64,000 nucleotides of DNA, from contig BSQZ01000104.1 of the NCBI GenBank assembly GCA_033239005.1, positions 866,501-930,500 on the forward strand, written 5' to 3'. The notes beneath the pieces are model-generated. The model searched no databases and was not told where the DNA came from. It saw nothing but the letters and a program-made list of their open reading frames with translations. Below are positions 36,236 to 48,984 of this stretch, in pieces; position 1 is the first letter of the stretch, and each line of letters begins with the position of its first letter. Position numbers and translations under genes: made by a program. The DNA is from Lamellibrachia satsuma (lineage: Eukaryota; Annelida; Polychaeta; Sabellida; Siboglinidae).

Positions 36236-37859
36236 TGGACCCCTGCCTTGGCCAACAGCTGGGCTACTTACAAGTGCATGTGCACTGCATGGGTGCAGAC
36301 CTAAATGACTATCTCATAGAAATAGTCCTATGCTAATTTAATAGTGTGAACTACCTTCTGAACTAGCCTTGAGAAAGTCCCAGACTGAGTTATTAGTGCA
36401 AAATAACTTATATACTACCTTTGATATGGTCCCCATTAGCTAGGCTACATCATTAATGTTAATTACTTCCAAACTACCATTGAGATGATCCCAGGCTAGA
36501 TTACAATGGATGTTTATGAACATTTTCATTCTAGGGGGCAACAGAAAGCTAAAATCTGTGCTCATTTGACCCAAGATCAAGGTATGAAGGTATTAGTGTG
36601 AACCATAGAGTTACATCATTAATCACCCCCCTATAAACTTTTACTAACGGGTGTTCTATTTATGTCTATGGTGCGAACAAACAAACAGGGTTGGTGTGAA
36701 CTAACTTTAAGACTACACCCATGTAACTGCAGTGTGTAACGCTGGATTGGCAGACATACCACATGACTGGGTACGAAGGCTGGCTGGTCTGGCTTCACTG
36801 GCACGCCATACCAACATCAGTCATGTGACACTAGCGTTGTTACTAATGAGTTTATTTCTCTCCTGTTTCCTGGTAGAGTGCTGCGCTTATTTTCTGTAGC
36901 AGCATAGAAGTCATGCAACCCGGTCATTTCCTGTCGCTGGTGAACTAGTTGGCTGGCGGGCCAGGCTGACATCATTCATGCACTTGACAACTCCATCATG
37001 CTTCTGCATTACCCCCCACCGTCCCCCCCCCCAGAGATGTGAGCTGAATTCTACTGAACCGACTAATCATTTCATCTGCATTCATTGACACGCTGAAAGT
37101 TGTTTACGAATCTCGCCCTTCTGTCTACAAAACCGTCGGTTCGCGGTGTGACAAGCTTGCCGTGTTTATGCATTTTGTCCAGCACTTGGTGGGCAGGCCG
37201 GTAATAATTCACATAGTAGACAATTTCATCTCGTATTTTACGGCGACGTGGTCGGAATTCTGCCAAGCGCCTAATTGTTCATTTTGTATTCATCGACATG
37301 GTGAAGTTGTGTTTGCAAATCTCTGCCGATTGTGTATGAAATACTGGTTGGAGAGAGTGATAATTTAACTGTGTCTGCATTTCCCATGGAGTGACGGTGG
37401 GGGTGGGGAGTTGTGCAGGTGATAAGTCACACCATGGACGGTTTCAACTTGCCTATGCATGATCCGTGGGATGTGACATGAATTCTACCGAATCACTAAT
37501 CATGTCATTTGAATTTATCAACACTTGCAAGTCGTGCCTCAGCATTCTGATAGTGGGCACTCTACATGGAAATGAATGTAGCCATCTCAGAAGTAGGCAG
37601 TCGCCACTCTCTGTCACAACACTTGTCGTTATGACCTTCTTAATTTGAAAGTTGTTTGGATATTTTGTTGACATTCGCTCTGCCGTCAGCGTTTTGACCT
37701 TCTTGATGTGACATTCACTCAGCATCAGAAATGAAGAGTGGTCACATGACATGTTGTTGATACGGTGTTCGTCTTTCTTTCTTAGCTATTACATTCTCTA
37801 TCTAAAAGTTTGTTAGCCTTCATTTTAATACAGTTGATGCAGTATTTACAAATTCAGGC
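36236..37859. other. Unassigned intronic DNA with a diverged duplication
   Basis: About 60-80 bp around GAATTCTACTGAACC (37048) recurs in diverged form around GAATTCTACCGAATC (37481). No exon recognised. Confidence 0.35.
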
Positions 37860-38190
37860 AGGGGAGTCAATTACACTGTAATTGGAATTGAAACGCCAAT
37901 TCCAATTCCAATCCCAATTCCGGAATTGGAATTGGTATTTTCAGTTGCTTTTACAGATACATCCAGTAGCTTTTCAACTCAAATTATTCGCTACAAATAA
38001 TCAATAAAATATAACGTGTATATATAAAAAATAAAGCTACTCTAAAAATACATGCTTTTTTGGTGTTTAGTAGGCGCCTATGTCTGTGGCCGCTCTGCTC
38101 AAACACTGTTATTTTGAATCTCGGTATGGAATTGATAATTGGAATTGGTATTTTGGAATTGTAATTAATATGATTATTGTAACTGAGCCC
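37860..38190 (+). mobile_element. CAATTCCAATT-type short element, copy 2
   Basis: Starts near GGGGAGTCAATTAC and contains CCAATTCCGGAATTGGAATTGG. Related to 17080-17425 in inverted orientation. Confidence 0.5.
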
Positions 38191-38669
38191 AAGTGTGTTA
38201 CAGTTAGTGTTTTGCCTACATATGTGATTGCAGTTTATGTTTGTAGACCTGCTTTACAAAGTGGGTATTCCTGTATATGATGTCCACGCAGGTTACATAA
38301 TTACCCCGTGCATGGGGTCTTTCACCTGTCACGCCCAGCAGGTGTAGAAGGGAGCACAGCTAGAACGAACCCATAGTTCCACCTGGCTCCTCATATGCCA
38401 GGTGTTGGTTAACCAACAAGTTGTAGCTATGTTGATTAAAAACGTGTGAGCCACTAACCCAGATCCTCCTGGCCATGTCGTGAACATCGTTGCACCAACT
38501 GTGTTGCTGGCAATAGGTCGGCATCTAGGGTTTGGCGATGGACCCATCAAACCTCTTTCTTGCGAATGTTTTGTCTGAATTTTGCCATTTCCTACTATTG
38601 CTCCTATCAATGCTTCCCGTGGAAGGTCTGGGATCTCAAGCAGGGTCAAGGCTTCTTGGGAGACAAGGA

Positions 38670-39002
38670 CCCAGTGAGGAGGTTTGGACCCCCTGGGAGG
38701 TCAGGATCCCCTGGGAGGTCAGGACCCATGGGGAGGCTATGACCCACAGGAAGGCCAAGACCATGGAAGAGGCCATGACCCACTGGGAGGCCAGGACCCC
38801 CTGGGAGGCCAGGACCCCCTGGGAGGTCAGGACCCACTGGGAGGCCAGGACCCCCTGGGAGGTCAGGACCCACTGGGAGGCCAGGACCCCCTGGGAGGTC
38901 AGGACCCCCTGGGAGGTCAGGACCCACTGGGAGGCCAGGACCCCCTGGGAGGTCAGGACCCCCTGGGAGGCCAGGACTCCCTGGGGGGCCAGGACCCCCT
39001 AG
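38670..39002. repeat. 18-bp tandem array mimicking collagen
   Basis: About 18 units of CCCTGGGAGGTCAGGACC, with a CCCACTGGGAGGCCAGGA variant. Two frames on opposite strands give Gly-X-Y-like peptides because the unit is 6 codons long; there are no flanking splice sites or collagen domains. Confidence 0.95.
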
Positions 39003-40085
39003 TGATGCCAGAATCTTCTTGGAAGCCAAAGATCCCCAGGTCAAGCAAAACTTCCTGGGAGGTTAACACCCCTGGGACATTAATCCCCTTGGTTGAGGCC
39101 AGGTCCCTCTGGGGATGCTATGCCCTTGGGGAAGCTAATATCAGCCTCCACCCTCACACCACATGACCCCCAGTGATGCAGGACAGGAGGGGGAAACAGG
39201 TGTTCTTTGCCCCCCTTGGAGATTTCAGATAACACAAGGATGAGAATATGTTATGTATATTTCTCATACAAAGCCAAACATGTTAAGTATATTTCTCATA
39301 CAAAGCCAAACATGTTAAGTATATTTCTCATACAAAGCCAGACATGGTCACTAGATTTGGTAGTTGCACTCAGATATTGAAGAAATTGTACGCAACAGTT
39401 TGGAATAAGAATTTGTGCTATACTGAATTTGAACACTGCCCCGACTAAAGACCCTTCAAACATTCTTTGCCCCCCTTCTGAGATTTGGCCCCCGCAGAGA
39501 TCCTAAATACGCCGCTGCCCCTGGGTGAGGGTGGGAGCAGGGGGGGAGTAAGAATGTTGAAATCCTCACTGCTCAGTTTTACTGTGGTGGTAAGCTATGT
39601 GAGGGGGGAGACGACTGGGGTGACTTACTACCCCCCGAGATAGCAGGATAGCAGACGTGTTTGGTTGGAGATAACTAGTGTTTTGTGAGCAGTCTGACCG
39701 GAAGGTGAAGAGATAGTGTGTTTGTGAGCACCTTGTCTTGTACTAAGTGTGGCTTCAAGTGTCTTTGGACAGATAGTGCTGTAAATGCAGGAACTCCGCG
39801 TGGACGCCTGTAATGGTTTGCAACAAGGGTAGGTTGTGTAATTTATGTTGCATAGTTGTTTGTACAAGTAAATGCGTATGAATAGGTGCATATATATATA
39901 TGTGTGTGTATGTGTGTGTGTGTGTCCCTGCGCACGCACGGACATACATATGTGCGTTTGTGCATATGTGTGTGCGTGCATCTATGCGTGCATGTGCACC
40001 CTAAAATACCAAGTAACAAGAGAGCAGAGAAAATAAATAATACTGTCTTGTTTTTTATACTGCCCAGTAGAGTGTACAATTTAAT
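39003..40085. repeat. Intron with a 34-bp triplicate and a GT/CA-rich patch
   Basis: Three 34-bp units with AAGTATATTTCTCATACAAA at 39250-39345. An alternating TG/CG tract lies at 39895-40000. No exon seen. Confidence 0.65.
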
Positions 40086-40089
40086 TTAT

Positions 40090-41215
40090 ATGCCACTCTA
40101 GTGTGAATCATGACAGTTGGTAGACCAGCCTACATTGCACCAAGTGCCACTCTTGTGAGCTTCCTATGACAGTTTGTAGACAGGCCTACATTGCACCAAG
40201 TGCCACTCTTGTGTGCTTCCTATGACAGTTTGTAGACAGGCCTACATTGCACCAAGTGCCACTCTGGTGTGCATCATATGACAGCTGGTAGACCAGTTTA
40301 AATTACACCAAGTGTCACTCTGGTGTGCATCATATGACAGCTGGTAGACCAGTTTACATTGCACCTAGTGCCACTCTAGTGTGTGTCATATCACAGTTCG
40401 TAGAGCAGTCTACATTGCACCAAGTGCCACTCTGGTGTCTGTCATATGACAGTTAGTAGAACATCCTACATTGCACAAAGTGCCACTCTTGTGTGCGTCC
40501 TATGACAGTTGGTAGACAGGCCTACATTGAACCAAGTGCCACTCTGGTGTGCATCATATGACAGCTGGTAGACCAGTTTACATAGCACCAAGTGCCATTC
40601 TGGTGTACATCATATGACAGTTGCTAGACCAGTTTACATTGCACCAAGTGCCACTCTAGTGTGCATCCTATGACAGTTGGTAGACAGGCCTACATTGCAC
40701 CAAGTGCCACTCTGGTGTACATCATATTACATTTGGTAGACCGGTTTACATTGCACCAAATGCCATTCTGGTGTACATCATATGACAGTTGGTAGACCAG
40801 TTTACATTGCACCAAGTGCCACTCTGGTGTCTGTCATATGACAGTTAGTAGAACAACCTACATTGCATAAAGTTCCACTCTTGTGTGCATCCTATGACAG
40901 TTGGTGGACAGGCCTACATTGCACCAAGTGTCAGTCTGGTGTGCATCATATGACAGCTCGTAGACCAGTTTACATTGCACCAAGTGCCATTCTGGTATGC
41001 ATCATATGACAGCTGGTAGACCAGTTTACATTGCACCAAGTGCCATTCTGGTGTACATCATATGACAGTTGCTAGACCAGTTTACATGGCACCAAGTGCC
41101 ACCATTGGTGTGCATCCTGTGACAGCTGGTAGACCAATTTACATTGCACCACGTGCCATTCTGGTGTACATCATATGACAGTTGGTAGACCAGTGTCCAT
41201 TTCACCAACCAGACA
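40090..41215. repeat. About 57-bp minisatellite
   Basis: About 19 degenerate units with CATTGCACCAAGTGCCACTC followed by TGGTGTGCATCATATGACAG. Confidence 0.93.
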
Positions 41216-42794
41216 CCTTTATAATGCAATGTCTCTCGCTGCCAGATTGCTTGAGTGATACACTTCATATGTAGTTACTGCAGTTTTTTATAATCACCTT
41301 TTGGCAATGGGCAAGTTTTTACATATATTCACATTAGCTTTGACTGGGTGGTTTCTGCTGGTGCAATGACACAATACTGAGCTTGATAGAAGGGCCGGGC
41401 CAACTTGATCACCTACTTTATCTGTCACCGTCTGTTGGCAGCTGTCAACCATTGAATGTGGATCCTGGGTCTCGTCTAGGCACTTGTACTTTTTTTATGT
41501 ACTTTTGCATAGTTGGCTTTTTTAAAGTTGTCCCATGGCTGGCAGAATTGTGTATTAAGTTGTAATAAGGAACAGTAAGTTGTAACAAGTTGTAACAAGT
41601 TGAAATGGGTATTAACAGGTTGTAATGGTTTGTATTGTGTTGTAATATCTTGTAATATGTTGGTGCAATTGATTGTAATGTGCTGTGGTTGGTTGTAATT
41701 GGTGGTAATATGTTGTGATCAGTTGTAATACAGTGTAATCAGTTTCAGTTAGTTTCATTCAGTTTTAATCGCTTTTAATTGGTTTTAATGGCTCTTAATA
41801 AGTTTTAATCAATTACACAGTCTTGTGCATCCATAATTATAAAATAATGTAATTTGTGTAATTGCAGTGATATCTTGTAATCAATGTAAAGGTAACCTAT
41901 GAGCAACTGGTTTAACTGTTGACAATGAAACGCACAGTTATAGTAATTACACTTAACTTTACGAAAAAATTTTAGAACGAAAAAGTCATATTGTTTGTAG
42001 GTGCTCAAATATCAGTTGACAGTCTGTTTCTGGCACAAACTCTGAGAACACAAAATGGGTTCAATAAACATGTTTATTTACCACCGTCTTGACAACAAGG
42101 GAACAGTCATCTAGTAGGGGGGCGGAGGGGGGGAGCATGCCCTGGGCATATTTGATGTAGATTTATGTGTCATGGCAGTAGGTAATCCCAACGACAGAGT
42201 GCACGTTACGTATCGTCCCTTGCAAATAGACATGCAAAGAATGAGAATATCTCGGCAGAATCTTATAGACAGGTGTGTGTGTGTGTTCTCAGGATAGCTT
42301 CGCTGATGTGAGAGAAGGGATTGCGCCGATGCCTGTAGCCACTGGTGTTGTCATGGACAGTTGTGTTGTGTTTAAATCAGTAGCCACAGGAATATAAATC
42401 TGACGGCCTTTGAGCTCGATTATTTTATCAGTGTTCCCTGCTGACTTCCAACTCGCATGCTTGCCTTGTCACGCACTGCAATCCACAAATAGCAGCATTG
42501 TTTAGTAAACTCCTTCTGACCTATCTGCTCTTCCGTCTAGTTGCCTGGCGTATTTACACTGACAGATATCACTGAGCCACAAGTTTTTTGGCTGGGCGGT
42601 TTCCCAGAATGACGAGGTCTTACATCTTGAGCGTGCATTATTTAAAGTTTCCACCGTGGGGCAATTGCCCTCCGCAATGGGGAAACCTAGATCACAACCA
42701 GTTAGGTTAAACCAAGCACATTTACCCAGAATGTAGTCATAAGTCCGTCTCAAGGGTTGGTTTTCTGTTGATGGTGATGAAGTTTTCAATGTTG
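41216..42794. other. Unassigned intronic DNA with degenerate GTTGTAAT repeats
   Basis: From 41570 to 41815 a loose array of about 10-bp TTGTAATNNG-like units. No exon recognised elsewhere. Confidence 0.45.
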
Positions 42795-43020
42795 GAGTTG
42801 GTACTATTGTGACTGGACGGACTCTCCATTCCTTTTGAGTCGGGACTTGAGCTCTTTGACTGTTGTGGTCTGAATTGCGTCCTCCGACAGTGAGTTCCAA
42901 GCATTCAGAGCTCTGGTGCTGAAGAATTTGTGTCTCAGTCCTGTTGTCTGCTGTACACGGAGTACCTCACTGTGGCTTCTTGTTGCTCCTGTATTCTTTG
43001 TGAACATCTTCATTGTAGAC
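42795..43020 (-). mobile_element. Non-LTR retrotransposon ORF2 C-terminus
   Basis: On the minus strand, GLRHKFFSTRALNAWNSLSE then VKELKSRLKR matches the common FFSQRVVNAWNSLP...FKSRL C-terminal block of LINE ORF2 proteins. 5' truncated. Different family from the 50.2- and 62-kb copies. Confidence 0.75.
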
Positions 43021-44984
43021 TGTGAGCATCTACAGAAACTAGATCAAGACCTTTGACAATCAACATGTTTTCTTAAATCAACATTTGGATTGTTTTGTCA
43101 CAGTTTGATTTACTAAGTGGATAATGATGGTCCAGCTGGACGGTCCAGCATGATTGATTAATAGTGACACAGGTGAGGGAAGGTCCCACCTGTGAAAACA
43201 GAAGACATTCTTGGGATGCACCTGAACAAATGTACAACCATTTTCAGCATCGACCAATGAGATGCTTTGCTTAAAAATAGAAGCTTATCTCGGTTATGTC
43301 TGGGAAAGTGATGTTAATGTAGTTTGCTCTTTTTTTCTAATTGTAAATGTAATGCACAGAATATCAGTCATTGATAAAATATTTCAAATTCGTGAATGAT
43401 GTGGTAGTTTTGGATGCCATTTATGGGGAGCCTCTTGCATGTTGATTTTCTGGGGGGAAAATTACAGATTTTTATGAGTTTTTTTCAACACAGATTTTGA
43501 AAAGATTCATGCAAATTTGTGAACAGCAAAAAAGTTAACATTGTCGCTAGTGGATAAATAGTGAACATATCATAGGCTGTTTTCTGGGCTAAGTTAGAAT
43601 ACACTCGTCTTTTCTTACGTTGTTTAACACCAGTTATATCCCTGGTTTATCCCGGGCAAGGTTTATGTCAAGATTATTTTAGACCTGGGTAGTCCACCTC
43701 TCTGGTTACAATAGCACTGTAGATCACACACTGAGGCAGAATTTATAGACAACAAAACATCAGGATCTTTATTAATTAAATACTTACTGCCAGTATGGAT
43801 ATATGCTCTTAGCACATAAGTTTTGTTGGAATGATAAAAAGCGTCACCATCAGATATATATGGATTATTTGTTTGTTCTTTGGATATACTAGGCTATTTT
43901 ACACTTCCAAAATGGACTGGCCATGCTAAGATTACCCAATATACCTTATAATACTGGTAACTATATGTGTTGTTGTTTCACACACTATACATAGCATCGA
44001 TTAATAAATGCCTTAAATCAAGACCTTTTTTCTAGATGGGCCACTAATAAAATATTGGAGGGCCCTGAAATATATTTCACAACTGATTACAATTTAGCGA
44101 CTTTTAATTGTATCATTTTCTAAATTATCTCATCTGGGAAACATGATAATCTGCCACTAGTACGCATAATCTGCGATATGTACCCCTAATCCAAGATGGA
44201 CACATTTTTAACTAAATATATTTATTATAATGCTAAGAAATCTTTCAGTTTGGGTTTGGCATAAAATGTACCAGGGACATTAATTTTCATACCGTGGTGC
44301 TCAGAAGTAAAATACTAAACATTTCAATTTAAGCACTAGGACTATCCCACAGTTTCTGTTGTGAGTCACTATATGTGACATTAGGACAGAAATAGACATA
44401 CTACGACATATATAACTACATATACTACACATGGTCACGATATTGTTTGATTCACAACTTGACCGCAACTTACAACTTGGACAGATTTATATGTATCTGG
44501 TGGGGTGTTGGTAGTAATAGACACATAAATAGAGAGCTTGCTGCCCTGTGCTCGCTGAGTGTTTGTAGTCGTTGGGAGTAAGACAGATGGTGGGATAGCT
44601 TGAGTACTGATCCGTAAACCAGCAATAGAAATTACACAATCACCACATGACGTGACTGGTGGCAGTAAGTCTATTTCTGTTTTTACACTGACACTTGGGG
44701 GTAGCTTCCACCCACAAGTGATGGGTTTGTCAATGGAGGCAGTGAGACGCGGTGAGAGAAGAGTAATCATGGCCTTACTACTTATATTCCGGAATGTCTT
44801 TGTGTAGTGTGTACTAAACTAAATGATCAACAACTCTTGAATGAGTGACCTTTACGCCAAACTAATCGTCCTTCATTCCGGTACCCTTATGTGGTAAGAA
44901 GCCACTACTGGCTGTGGTCAGTGACGAGCTCTTGTAGAGCCAAACAGGAAGGTGTTTTTATTTATTGAGACAACCGGCTTTGTG
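43021..44984. other. Unassigned intronic DNA
   Basis: No array, exon or element recognised. A 111-codon minus frame (44435-44770) has no recognised similarity. Confidence 0.3.
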
Positions 44985-45225
44985 AGTCCACTACAGGCTT
45001 TTTAATTTCCCCCTGTGTGGCGTACATCACTTTTACTTCCCTGACATAGACACCAAGTAGAAGGGACCAACGGATTTTAGTGTCTCGTCCAAAAGACGCA
45101 GGCAAAGTGGATTGAATAAAACTGCCCAAGTTTCAGAATGGAAGCAGTTGAACTCAAACCATGGTCCTCTTGGTCCACAAGCCAGCGCTAACCGCCGATT
45201 TACACCATGTAGCCTTGAAGAAACT
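44985..45225 (-). mobile_element. tRNA-derived SINE, near full length
   Basis: On the minus strand: GGCGGTTAGCGCTGG (A-box-like), GGTTTGAGTTCAAC (B-box-like), then GTCTTTTGGACGAGACACTA and CCACACAGGGGGAAATT. Same family as 27497 and 56889. Confidence 0.8.
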
Positions 45226-45284
45226 CAACGAGCATCCAGTAGTAGAGATGTTGTCGTGTGAATCAGTGGTGTCATTGTGTTGTG

Positions 45285-46575
45285 GGGACGCGCACACATT
45301 GTGTCTGTGATGTTAGTGTGTTGTGGGGCCACACAGTGAATCAGATGTGTTAATGTGTTGTGGGGCTACACACATTGATTCAGTGGTGTTAGTGTGTTGT
45401 GGGGCTACACACACTGAATCATATGTGTTAATGTGTTGTGGGGTTACACACATTGATTCAGTGATGTTAGTGTGTTATGGGGCTACACACATTGAATCAA
45501 TTGTGTTAGTGTGTTGTGGGGCTACACATACTGAATCAAATGTGTTAATGTGTTGTGGGACTACACATATTGACTCAGTTGTGTTAGTGTGTTATGGAGC
45601 TACACACACTGAATCACATGTGTTGTGGGGCTACACACATTGAATCAGTGGTGTTAGTGTGTTGTGGGGCTACACATACTGAATCAAATGTGTTAATGTG
45701 TTGTTGGACTACACATATTGACTCAGTTGTGTTAGTGTGTTATGGAGCTACACACACTGAATCAGATGTGTTAGTGTGTTGTGGAGCTACACACATTGAA
45801 TCAGTGGTGTTAGTGTGTTATGGAGCTAAACACACTGAATCAATGGTGTTAGTGTATTATGGAGCTACACACATTGAACCAGATGTGTTAGTGTGTTATG
45901 GAGCTACACATATTGGCTTAGTTGTGTTAATGTGTTATGGGGCTACACACTTTGAATCAGTGGTGTTAGTGTGTTATGGAACTACACACATTGAATCAGT
46001 GGCGTTAGTGTGTTGTGGGGCTACACACACTGAATCAGTGGTGTTAGTGTATTATGTTATAGGGCTACACACATTGAATCAATGGTGTTAGTGTGTTGTG
46101 GGGCTACACACTGAATCAGTGGTGTTAGTGTATTATGTTATAGGGCTGCACACATTGAATCAATGGTGTTAGTGTGTTATGGGGCTACACACACTGAATC
46201 AGTGGTGTTAGTGTGTTATGTTATGGGGCTACACACATTGAATCAATGGTGTTAGTGTGTTATGGGGCTACACACACACTAAATCAGTGGTGTTAGTGTA
46301 TTATGGGCCTACACATACTGAATCAATGGTGTTAGTGTGTTGTGGGGCTACACACACTGAATCAGTGGTGTTAGTGTATTATGTTATAGGGCTACACACA
46401 TTGAATCAATGGTGTTAGTGTGTTATGGGGCTACACACACTAAATCAGTGGTGTTAGTGTATTATGGGCCTACACATACTGAATCAATGGTGTTAGTGTG
46501 TTATGGGGCTAAACACACTGAATCAGTGGTGTTAGTGTGTTATGGGCCTACACATACTGAATCAATGGTGTCTCC
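45285..46575. repeat. 39-bp tandem array
   Basis: About 33 units of 39 bp, core GTGTTAGTGTGTTATGGGGC then TACACACACTGAATCAGTG. A longer sub-unit carrying an extra ATGTTAT repeats at 46120-46400. It stays open in one + frame for hundreds of codons because the period is 13 codons. Confidence 0.95.
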
Positions 46576-47089
46576 ACATCACAATGCCACCACTGAATCA
46601 ATTTCTTACCTAATGTTAGAGAACACCTTTGTCAATATTGGGTTATTAAAACAAAAAAACAAAATAAATAAGAAGTACTGGGTAACAATGTTCAAACAAT
46701 TTCAAATATCTAATATTCACGTTTCAGCACATATAACAAGATAATTATTCATTAGTTAAAAATTATACAGTTTGCCATGTTTGTTTCGTTGCTCACAGAA
46801 ATGGTATACGTTGTGATATTGAATACTTTGCCTTATATTACTGGGCCGTGACATAGTTCAGTTGACTGCATTTACAGTATAGCAGGAGTGTATATGAAAT
46901 ATACATATGTGTATCAACTAGTTAAAATGGTATATATACACACCTCTCAGTGATATGCTGCGTAATTCTACCAGTGACATTTACTGCAGAAGGTATGCCA
47001 AATTTGTCTGTTGTAAATAATGTAAATAATAATAGTTTATGACCACCAGGCAGGGTAGCCGCTGACTGTGTGTGGTCTGTGTGTTACAG
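46576..47089. other. Intron before the 47090 exon
   Basis: AT-rich; no repeat array recognised. Confidence 0.35.
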
Positions 47090-47210
47090 GGACAGGCCAG
47101 GGGCACAGAGCAGCAGGGAGTTGGTGGCAGTCACTCAGGCAGACACCAGACCACACAGTAACACAACACCTGTCAATGAAGGCAGATACAGTAACACAAC
47201 ACGGCCAAGT
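47090..47210 (+). CDS. TALPID3: Probable TALPID3 exon (low-complexity, Ser/Thr/Asn-rich)
   Basis: Acceptor GTGTTACAG and a strong donor AGT|GTAAGT bound a 121-nt exon, one base plus 40 codons. It includes SSRELVAVTQADTRPHSN and ends in phase 0, exactly what the exon at 50064 needs. The residues do not match a conserved block I know, so the call rests on splice sites, phase and position. The 3' half carries two copies of CAGTAACACAACAC, the core of the minisatellite that follows, so part of this exon is itself repetitive. Confidence 0.5.
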
Positions 47211-47219
47211 GTAAGTGCA

Positions 47220-47940
47220 CTCTGTAACACAACATGTCTGCAAATACACGTGATAACATTTCAAGTGTAAGTTCCCATACTAACATGTCACAGTAACACA
47301 ACACTTCCTTGTGTAATAACATTCAGTAACACAACACTTTTTATGCAATAACACTCTGTCACACAAAACGTTTTTGTGTAATAATACTCAGTAATACAAC
47401 ACTTCTATATGTAATAACACTGTAACACAACACTTTCATGTAATAACACTGTAACACAACACTTATTTGTGTAATAACATCCTGTAACAGTATTTCCTTG
47501 TATGATAACACTCAGTAACAAAATGTGTGTAATAACTCTTTGTAATGGAACAGTTCCTTGTGTAATAACACTCTGTACACAACATTTCCTTGTGTAATAA
47601 CACCCTGTAGCAACACTTCCTTGTGTAAAACACTCAGTAAGACAACATTTCCTTGTGTAATAACACTCAGTAACACAACATTTCATTGTGTAATTACATT
47701 TTGTAACATAATATTTCCTTGTGTGATAACACTCAGTGACACAACACTTCATTGTGTAGTAACACTCAGTAACACAACAATTCATTGTGTAATAACACTA
47801 TGTAACATATTATTTCCTTGTGTAATAACACTTAGTAACACAAAACGTCTGTGTGTAATAACACTCAGTAACACAACACTTTATTGCGTGATAACACTCT
47901 CTGCCACAACACATCCAGGTGTAAGTACACACATTAACAC
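47220..47940. repeat. About 33-bp minisatellite next to the 47090 exon
   Basis: About 20 degenerate units with TAATAACACTCAGTAACACA then ACACTTCCTTGTG. The core CAGTAACACAACAC also occurs twice inside the exon just upstream. Confidence 0.93.
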
Positions 47941-48960
47941 ATTTCCCGGTACCTAGTAAAACATTGCACTAAAAGCAAGCACAAGATAACATTTGAGAGA
48001 AACTGCACCGAACAACCTGATCTCATGTCATATAATTTTATTATGTTCTTGATTCTTTTCTTTATGGACAGATATATACACAGTATAAGATATATACACA
48101 GTATAAAATATATACACAGTATAAGCACTTAGTTTATTTGTTTTATTTTGTTACACAGAACTGGTTTAGTACCCTGGCGAAACACGTTACTCATCACGTG
48201 AGCTTGCATATATTGTACATGAAATAGCTGACTAATGAGAACTGACGCCGTTGTTGGCCGAAGGCTACGGCAGTTGTGACCCGGGGGAAAGACGTAAAGA
48301 GGAAGCCACTAGAATACTATGAATAGAATTATCCCGTACGAGTCCCGCCGGGGAGCCAAGTCAATACTGGGAGTGACCGGATACCCCCCGGGCCCTCCCA
48401 CTCACTTTTTGTAGTAAAATTCCTCCCAGCGTAGACAGGCTGAAAATGTCAGGTTTTTGTAGTAAATACCTGCGAGTGCAGGCTAGCTGGAGATGTCACC
48501 TTTGTAGGTTTGCACCTGAGTAGGCCGACAACGTGTCACAAGTGATAGCAAATTACAGCAGGTTCTTTTAGGGATAGTTTTTAGTCTTCTAATAGCCTTG
48601 CCCCATGTGGTACGAGATTTGTCAAAATAATCATCTCGTCAACTCCACAGAGGCACTATACAAAAAACTACAATCAGGCATAAAAGGTTGATACATGGAT
48701 TTAGTTATGGAATTAAACATTTTAACATTTAAAAATTAATTAACTGTTGTTATGGTCATGTGCCCTATGCAGTTCTTGTGGCATGTTTATGTGTTCAAAT
48801 GAATTGGGAATAGTTTTATGTTGCAAGTTTAATGTTTTTTACCGTGCATGGGTATTGTTACAATAGAGCCGGGATTAATATGATCACTGTCATATTTTAT
48901 CACTTGGTAATTACAGGGATCTAGTTACAGGCCACGTTGTGCAACATGTTCCATATAAAT
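47941..48960. other. Unassigned intronic DNA
   Basis: Three short ATATACACAGTATAA repeats at 48072-48125; otherwise nothing recognised. Confidence 0.4.
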
Positions 48961-48984
48961 ACGTCCCAGTTAAAGTATAGTGGC

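Noticed and set aside
38644..39166. Collagen-like Gly-X-Y open frames on both strands
   Set aside because: Produced by an 18-bp minisatellite; no signal peptide, no NC domains, no exon structure, and frames on both strands look equally 'collagenous'.
45323..46744. Several + strand frames of over 100 codons with a 13-residue repeat (CYGATHTES)
   Set aside because: 39-bp array whose period is a multiple of three; no flanking unique coding sequence or splice signals matching a gene.
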